Shown here piece after piece: positions 7,154-7,692 of a DNA stretch of 7,692 nucleotides. The position numbers and the translations under genes were made by a program. The notes under the pieces are model-generated. The model ran no database searches, was not told the origin of the DNA, and saw only the letters and a list, made by a program, of their open reading frames with translations. Source of the stretch: Bacteroidales bacterium (GTDB lineage Bacteria > Bacteroidota > Bacteroidia > Bacteroidales > UBA7960); NCBI GenBank assembly GCA_007131125.1, contig SLRE01000072.1, positions 1 to 7,692 of the forward strand. The letters are read 5' to 3'. The stretch's first letter is position 1. The number at the start of each line of letters is the position of its first letter.

Positions 7154-7419
7154 GGGGTATCACCCTCCTTTTTTTTCCAGACTTTGAACAAACAAATTAC
7201 CAGTATAATCGCCAGCACATTGAAGGTAATGGCAACATTCAGCAAGGTAAGCTCCTTTAAGTAACCCGCCAGAACCAATAATATGGCCATTCCCGTAGTA
7301 CCGAAAAGCTGGGTGGTAAGCAAGCGGTCTGCGACCGTTGGTCCCCTCCAAACACGAAACAGCCCTAAGGCTATATTGAGTAAGAGAAAGACAGTGACAA
7401 TAATAAAAATAACATCCAT
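7150..7419 (-). CDS. mrpF: Mrp antiporter subunit F (MnhF/MrpF)
   Basis: This is a small membrane subunit of the Mrp cation/proton antiporter. The 89-residue length is typical of the MnhF/PhaF family. Three membrane helices are visible, at about residues 3-22, 35-53 and 58-79. After the first helix comes the family signature RVWRGPTVADRL (22-33), with the conserved Arg, Gly-Pro and Asp31-Arg32. The start is ATG at 7419. An in-frame stop lies just upstream, so no longer protein is possible. No clear Shine-Dalgarno precedes this first gene, unlike mrpG. The stop overlaps the mrpG start in an ATGA. Near the end, a run of eight A's followed by GGAGGGTG encodes Lys-Lys-Lys-Glu-Gly-Asp and also provides the mrpG ribosome binding site. 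The family is clear; the exact role of subunit F within Mrp complexes is poorly defined. Confidence 0.93.
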   Translation of the reverse strand: MDVIFIIVTVFLLLNIALGLFRVWRGPTVADRLLTTQLFGTTGMAILLVLAGYLKELTLLNVAITFNVLAIILVICLFKVWKKKEGDTP

Positions 7420-7521
7420 ATTAAATAGGTTGCGGTAAATATTTTGTTAGAACTATTCTGCCACTGCAAATTTTTTTAGAATTTGCCAACAGGAATCCAA
7501 TTCATGATTTTTTATTCCCGG

Positions 7522-7545
7522 AAACCGAGCTGGCATGAACGGTTT
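7522..7545. repeat. Inverted repeat AAACCG/CGGTTT in leader
   Basis: AAACCG (7522-7527) and CGGTTT (7540-7545) form a 6-bp inverted repeat with a 12-base loop, about 105-125 bases before mrpF. In + strand RNA, two outer G-U pairs could extend it. It may be a leader hairpin or an operator. A 6-bp repeat can arise by chance, so support is weak. Confidence 0.3.
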
Positions 7546-7583
7546 TTCAGGGCCGGCCCCGCCTTACGCCGGTCGCAATTACC

Positions 7584-7606
7584 AACAATTACTCAAAATA
7601 ATTGTT
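7584..7606. repeat. Perfect 8-bp inverted repeat upstream of operon
   Basis: AACAATTA (7584-7591) and TAATTGTT (7599-7606) are perfect reverse complements separated by 7 bases. The repeat is AT-rich and has no following T-tract, so a protein operator is more plausible than a terminator. It lies about 165-187 bases before the mrpF start. Its regulatory role is inference only. Confidence 0.45.
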
Positions 7607-7692
7607 CAAGGTGCAATGTAATCCTCAGCAACAGAATTTACGGGAAAAGCTTAAGCCATCAAATAATGAAATTCCGAAATCCCCGCCAAACG

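Larger units (their letters stand above)
7420..7692. other. Intergenic leader upstream of mrpF, no supported gene
   Basis: This stretch runs from the window edge to the mrpF start. No frame on either strand gives a convincing gene. It is more AT-rich than the coding region, apart from a short GC-rich patch at about 7550-7575. It holds two inverted repeats, listed separately. It should contain the operon promoter if transcription starts inside the window, but no clear -35/-10 pair stands out. The nearest candidate is TTGGCA on the minus strand, about 60-70 bases before mrpF, and no good -10 box follows it at 16-18 bases. No tRNA or terminator with a T-tract was seen. Confidence 0.6.

Noticed and set aside
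7160..7351. Possible -1 frameshift at the run of eight A's near the end of mrpF (minus strand)
   Set aside because: A slip would end after a few residues with almost the same C-terminus, the purine-rich site lies after the run rather than before it as in classical cases, and it is explained as the mrpG ribosome binding site.
778..7419. Membrane arm of a hydrogenase or complex I rather than an antiporter
   Set aside because: MrpE, MrpF, MrpG and MnhB domains are all present, and no NuoH-, hydrogenase- or ferredoxin-type subunit is found in the window; genes beyond the window could still change this.
7432..7495. Sigma-70, sigma-54 or Bacteroidetes-type promoter around TTGGCA...TTTGCA before mrpF
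   Set aside because: TTGGCA has no acceptable -10 box at 16-18 bases; the GG-to-GC distance is 18 rather than the 10 needed for sigma-54; and TTTG is not preceded by TA at the position expected for the Bacteroidetes -7 element.
7666..7692. ATG on the + strand open to the window edge (MKFRNPRQT), possible divergent gene
   Set aside because: Only nine codons are visible, with no Shine-Dalgarno and no recognisable sequence.
7651..7692. Open minus-strand frames at the right edge that could be the end of an upstream gene
   Set aside because: All three frames reach a stop within about 11-22 codons and none shows a recognisable C-terminus, so no partial gene can be chosen.

Overview
The window holds one eight-gene operon, all on the minus strand (read right to left, 7419 to 263). 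It encodes an Mrp/Mnh-type multisubunit monovalent cation/proton antiporter, related to the membrane arms of complex I and of energy-converting hydrogenases. Coding DNA is near half GC and the flanks are more AT-rich. Purine-rich Shine-Dalgarno sites (for example AGGAGG before the second mrpD-like gene) and ATGA stop/start overlaps indicate a bacterium. I cannot name a genus from this window.

Layout in transcription order: intergenic leader with two inverted repeats (7692-7420); mrpF (7419-7150); mrpG (7153-6845); a fusion of the C-terminal part of MrpA (DUF4040/MbhD plus MbhE) with MrpB/MnhB (6848-5862); mrpC, NuoK-like (5852-5550); three consecutive NuoL/NuoM/NuoN-family antiporter modules, here D1 (5553-4018), D2 (4031-2535) and D3 (2538-778); mrpE (766-263); then 262 bases with no gene I can support. 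Four junctions are 4-base ATGA overlaps, one is a 14-base overlap and two are gaps of 9-11 bases, so the genes are almost certainly co-transcribed and translationally coupled.

Together the genes supply a complete Mrp-type set, but MrpA is dispersed. Its C-terminal half is fused to MrpB, and its N-terminal antiporter half must be one of the three modules, so the complex would have three large ion-translocating modules instead of the usual two (MrpA and MrpD). No hydrogenase, ferredoxin-binding, quinone-binding or other redox subunit lies in the window. The likely role is secondary Na+(K+)/H+ exchange at the cytoplasmic membrane, for pH and sodium homeostasis, although a redox partner outside the window cannot be excluded.

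The most notable point is module D3. It keeps the TM7, TM8 and TM12 lysines but has alanine at the TM5 glutamate position that D1 and D2 retain, has tyrosine at the TM7 histidine position, has an unusual glutamate in the next helix, and carries a C-terminal amphipathic segment plus a terminal membrane helix reminiscent of the NuoL/MrpA lateral helix.
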